Assembly: GCF_017873095.1 (NCBI RefSeq)
Contig: NZ_JAGGJU010000002.1
Coordinates: forward strand, 248,001 to 312,000
Source of the DNA: Heterorhizobium halophytocola
GTDB lineage: Bacteria > Pseudomonadota > Alphaproteobacteria > Rhizobiales > Rhizobiaceae
DNA length: 64,000 bases
Reading direction: 5' to 3'
Position numbers and translations under genes: made by a program. The number at the start of each line of letters is the position of its first letter. Position 1 is the first letter of the stretch. Below are positions 36,043-44,173 of this stretch, piece by piece. The notes under the pieces were generated by a model. It saw nothing but the letters and a program-made list of their open reading frames with translations. It was not told the DNA's origin and did not search any database.

Positions 36043-36744
36043 ATGAACATGATCCACGAAAGCATGAACCGAGGCCATACCAACCAGGGTTGGCTCGACA
36101 GCCGCCACACCTTCTCCTTTGGCGGCTTCCACGATCCGACCCGCATGGGTTTCGGTCTGCTGCGCGTCATCAATGAAGACTGGATCGTTCCGGGCGCCGG
36201 TTTTGCCGAGCATGCGCACGACAATATGGACATCCTGACGCTGGTACTGTCGGGCAGGCTGGAGCACCGCGACACGCTCGGCAATGTCTCGGTGATCACG
36301 CCGGGCGACATCCAGCTGATGTCGGCGGGCAGCGGTCTTCGTCATTCCGAGATGAACGCCTCGGATGCGGAGACGGCGCATGTCCTGCAGATCTGGCTCA
36401 TTCCGAATACGCGCGGCGGGGCCCCGCATTACCAGCAGGCCCGTCTGCCGACGACGGACGGCGCCCGTGACTGGACGCCGATTGCCGGCGGCGGGGCGGA
36501 CGCGGCGCCGCTTGGCCTGTTGTCGGATACGACCGTCTCGATCGCCTATCCCCGCGAGGGTGATCGATTGCAGGTACCGCAGACACCCGGCCGTCGGATC
36601 TTCGTGCATCTGATCGAGGGGCTTGCCCGGATCGGTGCAGAAACCCTGCGCGGCGGCGATGCGCTCGAGATCACCGATCCCGACGTGCCGGAACTCGAAT
36701 GGATGACGGACGGGGCGGCGCTGCTCTTCGACATGCAGCCCTGA
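36043..36744 (+). CDS. Pirin family protein (YhaK/quercetinase-like)
   Basis: 233 aa bicupin. The N-terminal cupin has the metal site HAHDNMDILTLVLSGRLEHR with the later Glu/His in GSGLRHSEMNAS. AGGAG lies 9 bases before ATG 36043. Such pirins accompany quinone-stress genes and may oxidise flavonol-like compounds or sense redox state. It is 112 bases after mhqD, probably the same operon, and is closed by the hairpin at 36765. Confidence 0.88.
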   Translation: MNMIHESMNRGHTNQGWLDSRHTFSFGGFHDPTRMGFGLLRVINEDWIVPGAGFAEHAHDNMDILTLVLSGRLEHRDTLGNVSVITPGDIQLMSAGSGLRHSEMNASDAETAHVLQIWLIPNTRGGAPHYQQARLPTTDGARDWTPIAGGGADAAPLGLLSDTTVSIAYPREGDRLQVPQTPGRRIFVHLIEGLARIGAETLRGGDALEITDPDVPELEWMTDGAALLFDMQP

Positions 36745-36764
36745 CGGCGGCCTTCAAGGGGGGG

Positions 36765-36809
36765 CGTCTCCGGCACAAAGCGAAAGTGTTGCGCCTTGTG
36801 CCGGAGACG
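36765..36809. terminator. Long hairpin between convergent genes
   Basis: The left arm CGTCTCCGGCACAAAGCG (36765-36782) pairs with 36792-36809 at 17 of 18 positions around a 9-base loop. It sits between the pirin gene and the convergent allE-type gene and can serve both strands. No U-tract is visible on either side. Confidence 0.65.
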
Positions 36810-36836
36810 GTGTCGCGCCCTCTCGTCCTTTCGGCC

Positions 36837-37649
36837 TCAGAGGTCCGGATGGCGGTTGACGTCCTTGTAGAGCAGATATCGGAAGCGTCCGGGGCCGCCG
36901 GCATAGCAGGCCTGCGGGCAGTAGGCGCGAAGCCACATGTAGTCGCCGGCTTCGACCTCGACCCAATCCTCGTTCAGCCGGTAGACGGCCTTGCCCTCGA
37001 GCACATAGAGGCCGTGCTCCATGATATGCGTTTCCATGAACGGAATGATCGCGCCCGGCTCGAAGGTCACGATATTCAGGTGCATGTCGTAGCGCACGTC
37101 GCCGGGATCGATGAAGCGGGTGGTTGCCCATTTCCCATCCGTGTCGGGCATGGGATGAAGGACGCAGTCATCCTCATGGGTAAAGACCGGCGGCGGTGGC
37201 TCGAGCCCTTCCACCACCTTGAACTTCTTGCGCACCCAATGGAAGCGGACGGCGGAGGGGCCGTCGTTTCGAAATGTCCAGGCCATGCCGGCTGGAATAT
37301 AGGCGAAGGAGCCGGCCCGCAGCGGATGCTCCTCTCCAAGGCAGGTGATCACGCCCTCGCCCTCGACGACGAAGATGGCTGCCTGTGCGCGGCTGTCCGG
37401 CTCCGGCCTCACGCTGCCGCCTCCGGGGGCCACCTCCATGATATATTGGGCGAAGGTCTCGGCAAAGCCGCTCAACGGGCGCGAGATGATCCAGGCGCGG
37501 GTCGCCTCCCAATGGGGCAAGACGCTGGTGACGATGTCACTCATCACCGTCTTCGGGATCACCGCATAGGCGGTCTTGAAGACGGCCTTGCTGGAAAGGG
37601 TCTGGGTCTGCGGTGGCAGACCACCGACGTTGGAGAAATAGGTGGGCAT
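36837..37649 (-). CDS. allE: (S)-ureidoglycine aminohydrolase, bicupin
   Basis: 270 aa. Two cupin halves are seen. The C-terminal Mn-binding site is recognisable in IPFMETHIMEHGLYVLEG, with the closing YMWLRAYCPQACYAGGPG. It also has the typical opening MPTYFSNVGGLPPQ and the segment DMHLNIVTFEPG. The enzyme releases ammonia from ureidoglycine during allantoin breakdown. No other purine-catabolic gene is found in the window. A stray 26-codon fragment lies upstream. Confidence 0.88.
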   Translation of the reverse strand: MPTYFSNVGGLPPQTQTLSSKAVFKTAYAVIPKTVMSDIVTSVLPHWEATRAWIISRPLSGFAETFAQYIMEVAPGGGSVRPEPDSRAQAAIFVVEGEGVITCLGEEHPLRAGSFAYIPAGMAWTFRNDGPSAVRFHWVRKKFKVVEGLEPPPPVFTHEDDCVLHPMPDTDGKWATTRFIDPGDVRYDMHLNIVTFEPGAIIPFMETHIMEHGLYVLEGKAVYRLNEDWVEVEAGDYMWLRAYCPQACYAGGPGRFRYLLYKDVNRHPDL

Positions 37650-37690
37650 CGTTATTCTGCAGCCTTTCGATTTTCAGCCTTCCGGCATTC

Positions 37691-37771
37691 CTATTCCTCC
37701 GGTGTCAGGGGCTTGATGTCAAACTGATCGCGGATCCGCGCATGGATATGCCCGACCGTCGACGCGATCGG
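37691..37771 (-). pseudogene. Possible C-terminal remnant of a lost gene
   Basis: Between the GntR stop and allE on the minus strand, 26 sense codons lie between an in-frame TAA and TAG. They read through ASTVGHIHAR and end IRDQFDIKPLTPEE, which has protein-like composition. No start codon or ribosome site fits. I do not recognise the parent protein. It may be chance. Confidence 0.2.
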
Positions 37772-37793
37772 TTATCCCGCGCAGATCTTTCTG

Positions 37794-38498
37794 CTAGATC
37801 CCGGTCTTGCCCTTCGTGGCGCTGAGACGAACGAAGCTCATCGAGATATGCGACCGGCGGATATAGGCAGCGGCGCTGACGTCGCCGATCTCGACTGCGG
37901 CGCGCACTTCGGTGATTTCGCGCCCGAACATCGTGACTTCCTCGGCAAGATCCATCCGGCTGATCGATTTCTGCCAGATGCGGGCGGTCTGATAGTAGAG
38001 CCGTTCGGAAATCTCCTTCAGCGGCTCGTTGTCGGAAAGCCGCATCAGCGCATGAAAAAAGTCGATGTTCAGCTGGGCGAAATCGCGGGCATCCGGGGCT
38101 GCGACCAGCGCCCGGCTGCGGGCCTCCAGCGTGCGGAAAAGACTGATGGTTTCGGCGGTCGGCGCGACCGGCGACAGCTTGCCGATCAGTTCGGCAAGCT
38201 CCATGCGCAACTGGTAGACCTGGCCGAAGGCCTCGATGTCGACATCGGTAACGATGGTGCCGACGCCGTGGACAGAGCGCAGCAGGCCTTGCGATTCCAG
38301 CCAGCCGAGCACGCGTCTCAGGGGCGTGCGGCTGATGCCGAATTCGGCTGCCAGCGCCTCCTCGCTGAGCCGGGTGCCGGGCGGATAGTCGAGCAGGCAG
38401 ATGCGTGTGCGCAAGAGGTGATAGATGCGGGCGAACCGCTCGCGTGAGGCATTCGACGGCAGCAGCTCGTCCTTTACGCCGGGTTTTTGCCGCTTCAT
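37794..38498 (-). CDS. GntR-family regulator (FCD type) of the ectoine locus
   Basis: 234 aa. The winged helix contains SEEALAAEFGISRTPLRRVL. The FCD domain keeps NIDFFHALMRLSDN and a further His near HISMSF. It sits downstream of the deacetylase and doeA on the same strand and probably forms one operon with them. It is the nearest candidate to bind the TTGTGCACAA-type palindromes between doeA and ehuB. The well-known regulator EnuR belongs to a different GntR subfamily (MocR) and is not present in this window. Confidence 0.88.
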   Translation of the reverse strand: MKRQKPGVKDELLPSNASRERFARIYHLLRTRICLLDYPPGTRLSEEALAAEFGISRTPLRRVLGWLESQGLLRSVHGVGTIVTDVDIEAFGQVYQLRMELAELIGKLSPVAPTAETISLFRTLEARSRALVAAPDARDFAQLNIDFFHALMRLSDNEPLKEISERLYYQTARIWQKSISRMDLAEEVTMFGREITEVRAAVEIGDVSAAAYIRRSHISMSFVRLSATKGKTGI

Positions 38499-38520
38499 CG
38501 CTTCACCTCGCCATCACGCC

Positions 38521-39675
38521 TTACGCGGTCAGTCTGTCCTGCAGTCCGCTTAGCATATCCAGGCAGGCCTGCAATTGCGGCAGGCTGACGAATTCGTCCG
38601 GCTTGTGGGCCTGGGCGATCGATCCGGGACCGCAGACGACCGTAGAGATGCCGATCTGCTGGAACAGGCCGGCCTCGGTGCCGAAGGAAACGACATCGGC
38701 GTCCGTCGCGCCGGTCAGGGCGGAGACGATCGCCCGCGCCTCGTTGTCGTCCGTCGGCTCCAGGCCCTCGATCTCGCCCACCACATGGGTGACGATGCCG
38801 GCATCCGGCGAAACCGCCTGCATGGCCGGCAACAGGATCTCCTCGCAATAGGCGCGGATCGTGCGCTTGACGTAATCGACATCGGCGCGGCGCACCGGTC
38901 GCATCTCCCAGTCGATGGCGCAATGGCCGGCAATCACGTTGCGCGCCGAGCCGCCGTGGAAACAGCCTGTCTGGATGGTGGTCCAGGGCGGTGTGAAGCG
39001 GTTGACCGGTGCATTCTGCTTGAGGTCGGCGCCGATCTCGAGCAGGCGGCTGACATAGCGCACCGCATATTCGATGGCGTTGACGCCCAGATCGGGCGTC
39101 GAGGCATGGCCCTCGAAGCCGGTGAACTCGGTGGTGTATTCATAGCAGCCCTTGTGACCCTCGATGATCCGCATCTCGGTCGGCTCGCCGATGATCGCGA
39201 CCGAGGGGCGGATTTCCTGCCGCTGCAGTTCTGCGACCAGTTGCTGGGCGCCGAAACAGCCGACCTCTTCATCGAAGGTGAAAGCGAAATGGACGGGGCG
39301 TTTCAGGTCCAGCGCCGCGTAATGCGGCGCCATGGCAAGGGTCGCGGCAATGAAGCCTTTCATGTCGCAGGTGCCGCGGCCGAAAAGGAGGTCATCCGCC
39401 TCGCGCAGCTCGAACGGGTTCGACTGCCATTCGCTTTCCTCCGCCGGCACCACGTCCGTGTGGCCCGACAGCACGATGCCGCCGTCGATTTCCGGGCCGA
39501 GCGAGGCAAACAGATTGGCCTTCTGCCCCGTCTCGTCCGGCATGATCGAAATGCGCGCGCCGCAATCGCTGAGCCGCCCGGCGGCATAGGCGATCAGCGC
39601 CAGATTGCCGTCGAAGGACACGGTGGGATAGCCGATCAGGTCGGCCAGGATATCACGGGTCGCGGCGAGCTCCAT
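38521..39675 (-). CDS. M20-family deacetylase, ArgE-like; probable N-acetyl-diaminobutyrate deacetylase
   Basis: 384 aa zinc hydrolase. Metal ligands are in LSGHTDVVP, LFGRGTCDMKGF, TFDEEVGCFGA and IIGEPTE; the dimerisation domain has GFEGHASTPDLGVNAI; the last ligand is in AQAHKPDEF. By family it resembles acetylornithine deacetylase. Next to doeA (4-base gap) it most likely removes acetate from N-alpha-acetyl-diaminobutyrate, replacing the AstE/aspartoacylase-type DoeB/EutE found in many ectoine degraders. The role is inferred from context. Confidence 0.82.
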   Translation of the reverse strand: MELAATRDILADLIGYPTVSFDGNLALIAYAAGRLSDCGARISIMPDETGQKANLFASLGPEIDGGIVLSGHTDVVPAEESEWQSNPFELREADDLLFGRGTCDMKGFIAATLAMAPHYAALDLKRPVHFAFTFDEEVGCFGAQQLVAELQRQEIRPSVAIIGEPTEMRIIEGHKGCYEYTTEFTGFEGHASTPDLGVNAIEYAVRYVSRLLEIGADLKQNAPVNRFTPPWTTIQTGCFHGGSARNVIAGHCAIDWEMRPVRRADVDYVKRTIRAYCEEILLPAMQAVSPDAGIVTHVVGEIEGLEPTDDNEARAIVSALTGATDADVVSFGTEAGLFQQIGISTVVCGPGSIAQAHKPDEFVSLPQLQACLDMLSGLQDRLTA

Positions 39676-39679
39676 CGGA

Positions 39680-40864
39680 TCAATCCTTGACGATCAGCTT
39701 GCGCGGCCGGTCGCAGAGGCATTCGGCAGCGCCGCTCTCGCGGATCAGGATGGTCTCGGTGATCTCCATTCCCCAGTCCTTCATCCACAGGCCCGGCATG
39801 AAGTGGAAGGTCATGCCCGGTTCGAGCACGGTCTGGTCTTCTTCGCGGATGGAGATCGTGCGCTCGCCCCAGTCCGGCGGATAGGAGAGCCCGACCGGAT
39901 AGCCGCAGCGCGCGCCGCGCTCGATGCCGGCGCGCTCCAGCGGGGCTGCCAGCGCATTGGCGATATCGCAGGCGCGATTGCCCGCCTTTGCCGCCTCCAG
40001 CCCGGCTTCCAGTCCCTCGACCAGGGCCTTTTCTGCATCCAGCAAAAATTGCGGCGGCTTGCCGAGGAAGACCGTCCGGCAGAACGGCGCGTGATAACGG
40101 CGATAGCAGCCGGCGATCTCGAAAAAGGTTGCCGTTCCCGTCTCCATTTCACGCCCATCCCAGGTCAAATGCGGCGCTGCCGCATCGGATCCACTGGGCA
40201 GCAGCGGAACGATGGCGGCATAGTCGCCCCATTCGCCGTCGGGGCCGCGAAGCGCGTCGCCGTAAATGTCGGCCACCAGCTCGTTCTTCTTCAGGCCCGG
40301 CCGCATCCGTTCGGTCACGCCGTCGATGATCCGCTCCGAGATCCTGGCCGCCTTGCGCATGAAGGCCACTTCCTCGTCGCTTTTGACCGTGCGCTGCCAG
40401 TTGACCAGCGCGGTCGCGTCGACAAGCTCCGCGCCCGGCAGCTCGTCCTTGAGCGTCAGATAGGCCTTGGCGGAGAAATAGTAATTGTCGAGCTCGAGGC
40501 CCACGCGTTTGTTGCCATAACCCTTGTCCCGCAGGATCGCGGCCAGCGTCTGCATCGGATGGCGTTCGGTCGATTGCACATAGTTGTCGGCATAGAAGGC
40601 AACCCGGTCGTCGGCCATCCAGACGGTGCGGTAGGCACCATTGGCATCCTGCCGGCGGCCCCACCAGATGGGGTCCTCGTCGGGGAACACGATCACCCCC
40701 TGGTGCACGTAGAAGGACCAGCCGTCATAGCCGGTGAGCCAGGCCATGTTGGAGGGATCCTCGACGAACAGCACGTCCAGACCCCTGGCTGCCATGGCGG
40801 CGCGGGTCTCTGCGATACGGCGGTCAAACTCGGGGCGGGAGAAGGGAAGGCGTTTGGTGATCAT
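39680..40864 (-). CDS. doeA: Ectoine hydrolase
   Basis: 394 aa, M24 (creatinase/aminopeptidase P) fold. It has the family opening FSRPEFDRRIAETRAAM and FVEDPSNMAWLTGYDGWSFY, and in the C-terminal domain SYPPDWGERTISI and GMTFHFMPGLWMKDWGMEIT. Metal ligands typical of true peptidases are partly altered, as in EutD/DoeA. It opens the ectoine ring to N-acetyl-diaminobutyrate in the cytoplasm. GGAGGATGC precedes ATG 40864. It diverges from ehuB and runs with the deacetylase and GntR genes. Confidence 0.9.
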   Translation of the reverse strand: MITKRLPFSRPEFDRRIAETRAAMAARGLDVLFVEDPSNMAWLTGYDGWSFYVHQGVIVFPDEDPIWWGRRQDANGAYRTVWMADDRVAFYADNYVQSTERHPMQTLAAILRDKGYGNKRVGLELDNYYFSAKAYLTLKDELPGAELVDATALVNWQRTVKSDEEVAFMRKAARISERIIDGVTERMRPGLKKNELVADIYGDALRGPDGEWGDYAAIVPLLPSGSDAAAPHLTWDGREMETGTATFFEIAGCYRRYHAPFCRTVFLGKPPQFLLDAEKALVEGLEAGLEAAKAGNRACDIANALAAPLERAGIERGARCGYPVGLSYPPDWGERTISIREEDQTVLEPGMTFHFMPGLWMKDWGMEITETILIRESGAAECLCDRPRKLIVKD

Positions 40865-40894
40865 GCATCCTCCGGATGGCTTCAAAATCAAGCA

Positions 40895-41000
40895 AGTGCA
40901 CTATTTGTGTACATCTACCCCACATTCTCGATGTCGGAAAGAGAAAATCCCTTGAGAAGCTGTTGACATCGTCGTTTGCTCCGTCATGTTGTGCACAACA
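40895..41000. promoter_or_regulatory. Divergent doeA/ehuB promoter with GntR-type palindromes
   Basis: TTGACA at 40963-40968 is a consensus -35 for ehuB. About 17 bases on, the -10 area overlaps a perfect 14-bp palindrome, TGTTGTGCACAACA (40987-41000). Near doeA, TTGTGTACAT (40905-40914) matches the core TTGTGCACAA at 8 of 10 positions, next to the palindrome AGTGCACT (40895-40902). The layout fits repression of both directions by the FCD-type GntR protein. Confidence 0.6.
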
Positions 41001-41040
41001 AGCAAAAACGATCTGGAACCTACCAAACCGGGAGCATATG

Positions 41041-41901
41041 ATGAAAAACACACTGCTTAAGGCCGCGGCCGCTTCAGTCATTCTTGCCGCCATGGGTGCA
41101 ACCACGGCAGGCGCCGTAACGCTCGACGAAATCAAGGACCGCGGCTATATCCGCATCGCGGTCGCCAACGAGATTCCCTACGGCTTCGTCGATCCGAGCG
41201 GGTCAGCCAAGGGGGCAGGCCCCGATGTCGCCACCGCAGTGCTTCTCAAGCTCGGCGTCGAGGCCGACAATATCCAGTGGGTGGTCACCAGCTTTTCCTC
41301 GCTGATCCCCGGCCTTCAGGCCAACCGCTTCGACATGACGGCGTCCGAAATGGCGATCCGTCCCGAGCGTTGCCAGAAGGTTGCCTATTCCGAGCCGAAC
41401 ACCTCCTATGGCGAGGGCCTGCTCGTTGCCGACGGCAATCCGAAGGGCGTGCATGCCTACAAGGACTTTGCCAAGGAAGGCATGAAGGTCGCGATCATGG
41501 CCGGCGCCGACCAGCTGCACATGCTGCAGTCGCTGAAGGTACCGGAAGGCAATATCGTCACCATCGCCTCCAATTCCGACGCCATCTCCACCGTGTCGAC
41601 CGGTCGCGCGGATGCCTATGCCGCAACCGGCCTGACGGCGAGCGAACTGGCGGGCAAGAGCGACAAGGTCGCGATCGTCGACGACTTCACCGACCCGGTG
41701 GTCGACGGCAAGGAAGTGCGCTCCTGGGGCGGCTTCAACTTCAACATGGATTCGAAGGATTTCCGCGACGCCTTCAACAAGGAGCTGGAAGCCTTCAAGA
41801 AGACCGATGACTGGAAGAAGATCCTGACCAGCTACGGCTTCACGCCAGCAGACGTCGAGGGCGCCAGCGCCAAGAGCACGGAAGAACTCTGCAAGATGTA
41901 A
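41041..41901 (+). CDS. ehuB: Ectoine/hydroxyectoine ABC transporter substrate-binding protein
   Basis: 286 aa periplasmic protein of the amino-acid-binding (cluster 3) family. The signal peptide is MKNTLLKAAAASVILAAMGA, cleaved after AGA. The mature part has IRIAVANEIPYGFVDPSG and FDMTASEMAIRPERCQKVAY. ATG 41041 is preferred to 41038 because GGGAG is then 6 bases away. It is first of the ehuBCDA genes. A hairpin downstream may keep its mRNA more abundant than the permease part. Confidence 0.92.
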   Translation: MKNTLLKAAAASVILAAMGATTAGAVTLDEIKDRGYIRIAVANEIPYGFVDPSGSAKGAGPDVATAVLLKLGVEADNIQWVVTSFSSLIPGLQANRFDMTASEMAIRPERCQKVAYSEPNTSYGEGLLVADGNPKGVHAYKDFAKEGMKVAIMAGADQLHMLQSLKVPEGNIVTIASNSDAISTVSTGRADAYAATGLTASELAGKSDKVAIVDDFTDPVVDGKEVRSWGGFNFNMDSKDFRDAFNKELEAFKKTDDWKKILTSYGFTPADVEGASAKSTEELCKM

Positions 41902-41934
41902 TCCGCTCCAGGATTGCAACCACCAGTCAGGTTT

Positions 41935-41966
41935 CCGGCTGGGGCGGCTTCGCCCGTCTCGGCCGG
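41935..41966 (+). terminator. Intergenic hairpin between ehuB and ehuC
   Basis: GGGCG GCTT CGCCC (41942-41955) forms a tight stem-loop, and flanking CCGGC/GCCGG (41935-41939, 41962-41966) can extend it. Such structures after binding-protein genes usually protect the upstream mRNA or partly terminate transcription. No U-tract is seen. Confidence 0.45.
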
Positions 41967-42026
41967 AACTCTTCAGCGATAGCCGGGCGCATGTCCCCGG
42001 CGTGATCAAACAAGGGGACGCCAGCG

Positions 42027-42698
42027 GTGCAGTGGACACAATATCTGGGACCTCTTTCCCAGGGCGCATGGGTCACGATCCAGCTCGCCGTCTATTCGAC
42101 AATCCTGGGCGCTGCCTTTTCCTTCCTTTTCGGTATCGGCAAGCTCTCGCCCAATCACCTGATCAAGACGATCTCGATCGTCTATATCGAGGTCTTTCGC
42201 GGGACCTCGCTGCTGGTGCAGCTGTTCTGGCTTTACTTCGCGCTGCCGATCGTCGGCGACGCGATCGGTATCGACCTGCGCCTCCCGCCGGTCACGGCCG
42301 GCGTGCTGGCGCTGGCGCTCAATATCGGCGCCTATGGTGCGGAGGTCGTGCGCGGCGCGATCCAGTCGGTTACCCGTGATCAGTATGAGGCAGCGCGCGC
42401 GTTGAACTTCACGCCGCGTCAGGCGCTCTTTCGCGTCGCCCTGCCGCAGGCGATCCCGGAGATGATGCCGAGCTTCTCCAATCTCGCGGTGCAGAACCTG
42501 AAGGACACGGCGCTCGCCTCGCTGATCAGCCTGTCCGACCTCGCCTTCAAGGCAGAGCAGCTGCGCAACTACTACCAGGACTCCACCACGATCTACACGA
42601 TCATCCTGTTCATGTATTTCGGCATGGCGCTGGTGGTGACCCTGCTGATGCGGATCCTCGAAAACAGCGTCGGCCGCTGGCGCGGCGCAAGGAGGTAG
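42027..42698 (+). CDS. ehuC: Ectoine/hydroxyectoine ABC transporter permease
   Basis: 223 aa HisM-type permease with GTG start (MQWTQYLGPLSQGAWVTIQL). Five or so transmembrane helices are visible. It has the amino-acid permease segment YIEVFRGTSLLVQLFWLYF and the EAA-loop YEAARALNFTPRQALFRVAL. Its 3' end is followed after 4 bases by ehuD, whose Shine-Dalgarno AAGGAGG overlaps the ehuC stop. Confidence 0.92.
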   Translation: MQWTQYLGPLSQGAWVTIQLAVYSTILGAAFSFLFGIGKLSPNHLIKTISIVYIEVFRGTSLLVQLFWLYFALPIVGDAIGIDLRLPPVTAGVLALALNIGAYGAEVVRGAIQSVTRDQYEAARALNFTPRQALFRVALPQAIPEMMPSFSNLAVQNLKDTALASLISLSDLAFKAEQLRNYYQDSTTIYTIILFMYFGMALVVTLLMRILENSVGRWRGARR

Positions 42699-42702
42699 AC
42701 CC

Positions 42703-43398
42703 ATGCTGTTCGGATATCACTGGGACACGCAGCATGGCGAACTGGCCTTTGCGATCTCCATCCTGCCGATGCTGCTGCGCGGCCTGGTCGTTACCATCGA
42801 GGCGTCGATCCTCGGCTTCTTCGTCGCGATGGTGCTCGGCCTGGTGCTCGCCGTGCTCAAGGGAGCCAAGTCGAAACTCGTCTCCTGGCCGGCGGCTTTC
42901 GTCACCGAGTTCATCCGCGATACGCCGCTTCTGGTGCAGCTCTTCTTTCTCTATTATGTGCTGCCGGAATACGGCATCGTGCTGCCGGCCTTCATGACAG
43001 GCGCGCTGGCGCTCGGCATCCAGTACAGCGCCTATACCTCCGAGGTCTACCGCGCCGGCATCGGTGCCGTCGACCACGGTCAGCATGAGGCGTCGAAGGC
43101 GCTGGACCTGCCGCCGCACCGCACCTTCACCCACATCATCCTGCCGCAGGCGGTGCCCCGCGTCGTCCCGGCCCTCGGCAATTATCTCGTCTCGATCATG
43201 AAGGACGTGCCGGTGCTGTCGGTCGTCACCGTGCTGGAAATGCTCAACGTCTCGAAGATCATCGGCGACCAGACCTTCAACTACCTGACCCCGCTTTCGA
43301 TGGTCGGCGGGCTCTATCTGATACTCACCATCATCGCGTCGGCAATCGTGCGCTATGTCGACGTCAACCTACCGAAGAGGGGGATACCGCTGCGATGA
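42703..43398 (+). CDS. ehuD: Ectoine/hydroxyectoine ABC transporter permease
   Basis: 231 aa, paralogous to EhuC. It shows FIRDTPLLVQLFFLYYVLPE and the EAA-loop HEASKALDLPPHRTFTHIIL. The two form the membrane channel. The stop overlaps the ATG of the ATPase gene by 4 bases (ATGA), so the subunits are coupled in translation. Confidence 0.92.
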   Translation: MLFGYHWDTQHGELAFAISILPMLLRGLVVTIEASILGFFVAMVLGLVLAVLKGAKSKLVSWPAAFVTEFIRDTPLLVQLFFLYYVLPEYGIVLPAFMTGALALGIQYSAYTSEVYRAGIGAVDHGQHEASKALDLPPHRTFTHIILPQAVPRVVPALGNYLVSIMKDVPVLSVVTVLEMLNVSKIIGDQTFNYLTPLSMVGGLYLILTIIASAIVRYVDVNLPKRGIPLR

Positions 43399-44171
43399 GC
43401 GAGCCAATCATTGTCTTCGACAAGGTGAAGAAGGCCTATGGCAACTTCACCGTCCTGCAGGACCTCGATTTCCACGTCAACCAGGGCGAAAAGGTCACCA
43501 TCATCGGCCCCTCCGGGTCCGGCAAGTCGACCGTGCTGCGCATCCTGATGACGCTGGAAACGATCACCGACGGCGTCGTCTATGTCGGCGGTGATCCCCT
43601 CTGGCACGAGAACAAGAACGGGACGCTGGTGAAAGCTGGAGAGGCGCATCTGCGCAAGATGCGCACGCAGCTCGGCATGGTGTTCCAGCAGTTCAACCTC
43701 TTTCCCCATATGACCGTACTGCGCAACCTGACCGAAGCGCCGCGCGTGGTGCTCGGCATGTCGAAGGCCGAGGCGAAGGATCGCGCCGAGGAGCTTCTGG
43801 CGCTGGTCGGACTTTCCGAGCATGCGCAGAAATTTCCGGGTCAGCTGTCCGGTGGCCAGCAGCAGCGCGTCGGTATCGCGCGCGCGCTTGCCATGCGTCC
43901 GAAGATCCTGCTGTTCGACGAGCCCACCTCGGCGCTCGATCCCGAGCTTGTCGGCGAAGTGCTGAACGTGATCCGCACACTCGCCTCCGAACACGACCTG
44001 ACCATGCTGATGGTCACCCACGAGATGCGCTTTGCCCGCGAGATTTCCGACCGGGTCTGCTTCTTCGACAAGGGCAAGATCCACGAGGAAGGCACACCCG
44101 ACGAGCTGTTCGGCAATCCGCAGAAGGAGCGCACTCAACAGTTCCTGAGCGCGGTGACGGAGGGCGATTGA
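43395..44171 (+). CDS. ehuA: Ectoine/hydroxyectoine ABC transporter ATPase
   Basis: 258 aa. Walker A is GPSGSGKST, the Q-loop is in MVFQQFNLFPHM, the signature is LSGGQQQRVGIARAL and Walker B is ILLFDEPTSALDPE, with the switch His in MVTHEM. Gene order ehuB-C-D-A differs from the ehuA-first order known in Ensifer. It is followed immediately by eutB. Confidence 0.93.
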   Translation: MSEPIIVFDKVKKAYGNFTVLQDLDFHVNQGEKVTIIGPSGSGKSTVLRILMTLETITDGVVYVGGDPLWHENKNGTLVKAGEAHLRKMRTQLGMVFQQFNLFPHMTVLRNLTEAPRVVLGMSKAEAKDRAEELLALVGLSEHAQKFPGQLSGGQQQRVGIARALAMRPKILLFDEPTSALDPELVGEVLNVIRTLASEHDLTMLMVTHEMRFAREISDRVCFFDKGKIHEEGTPDELFGNPQKERTQQFLSAVTEGD

Positions 44172-44173
44172 CC

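Noticed and set aside
38521..39675. Housekeeping argE for arginine synthesis
   Set aside because: Placed 4 bases from doeA and beside the GntR gene, so a pathway role in acetyl-diaminobutyrate deacetylation is more likely, although the family alone cannot decide.
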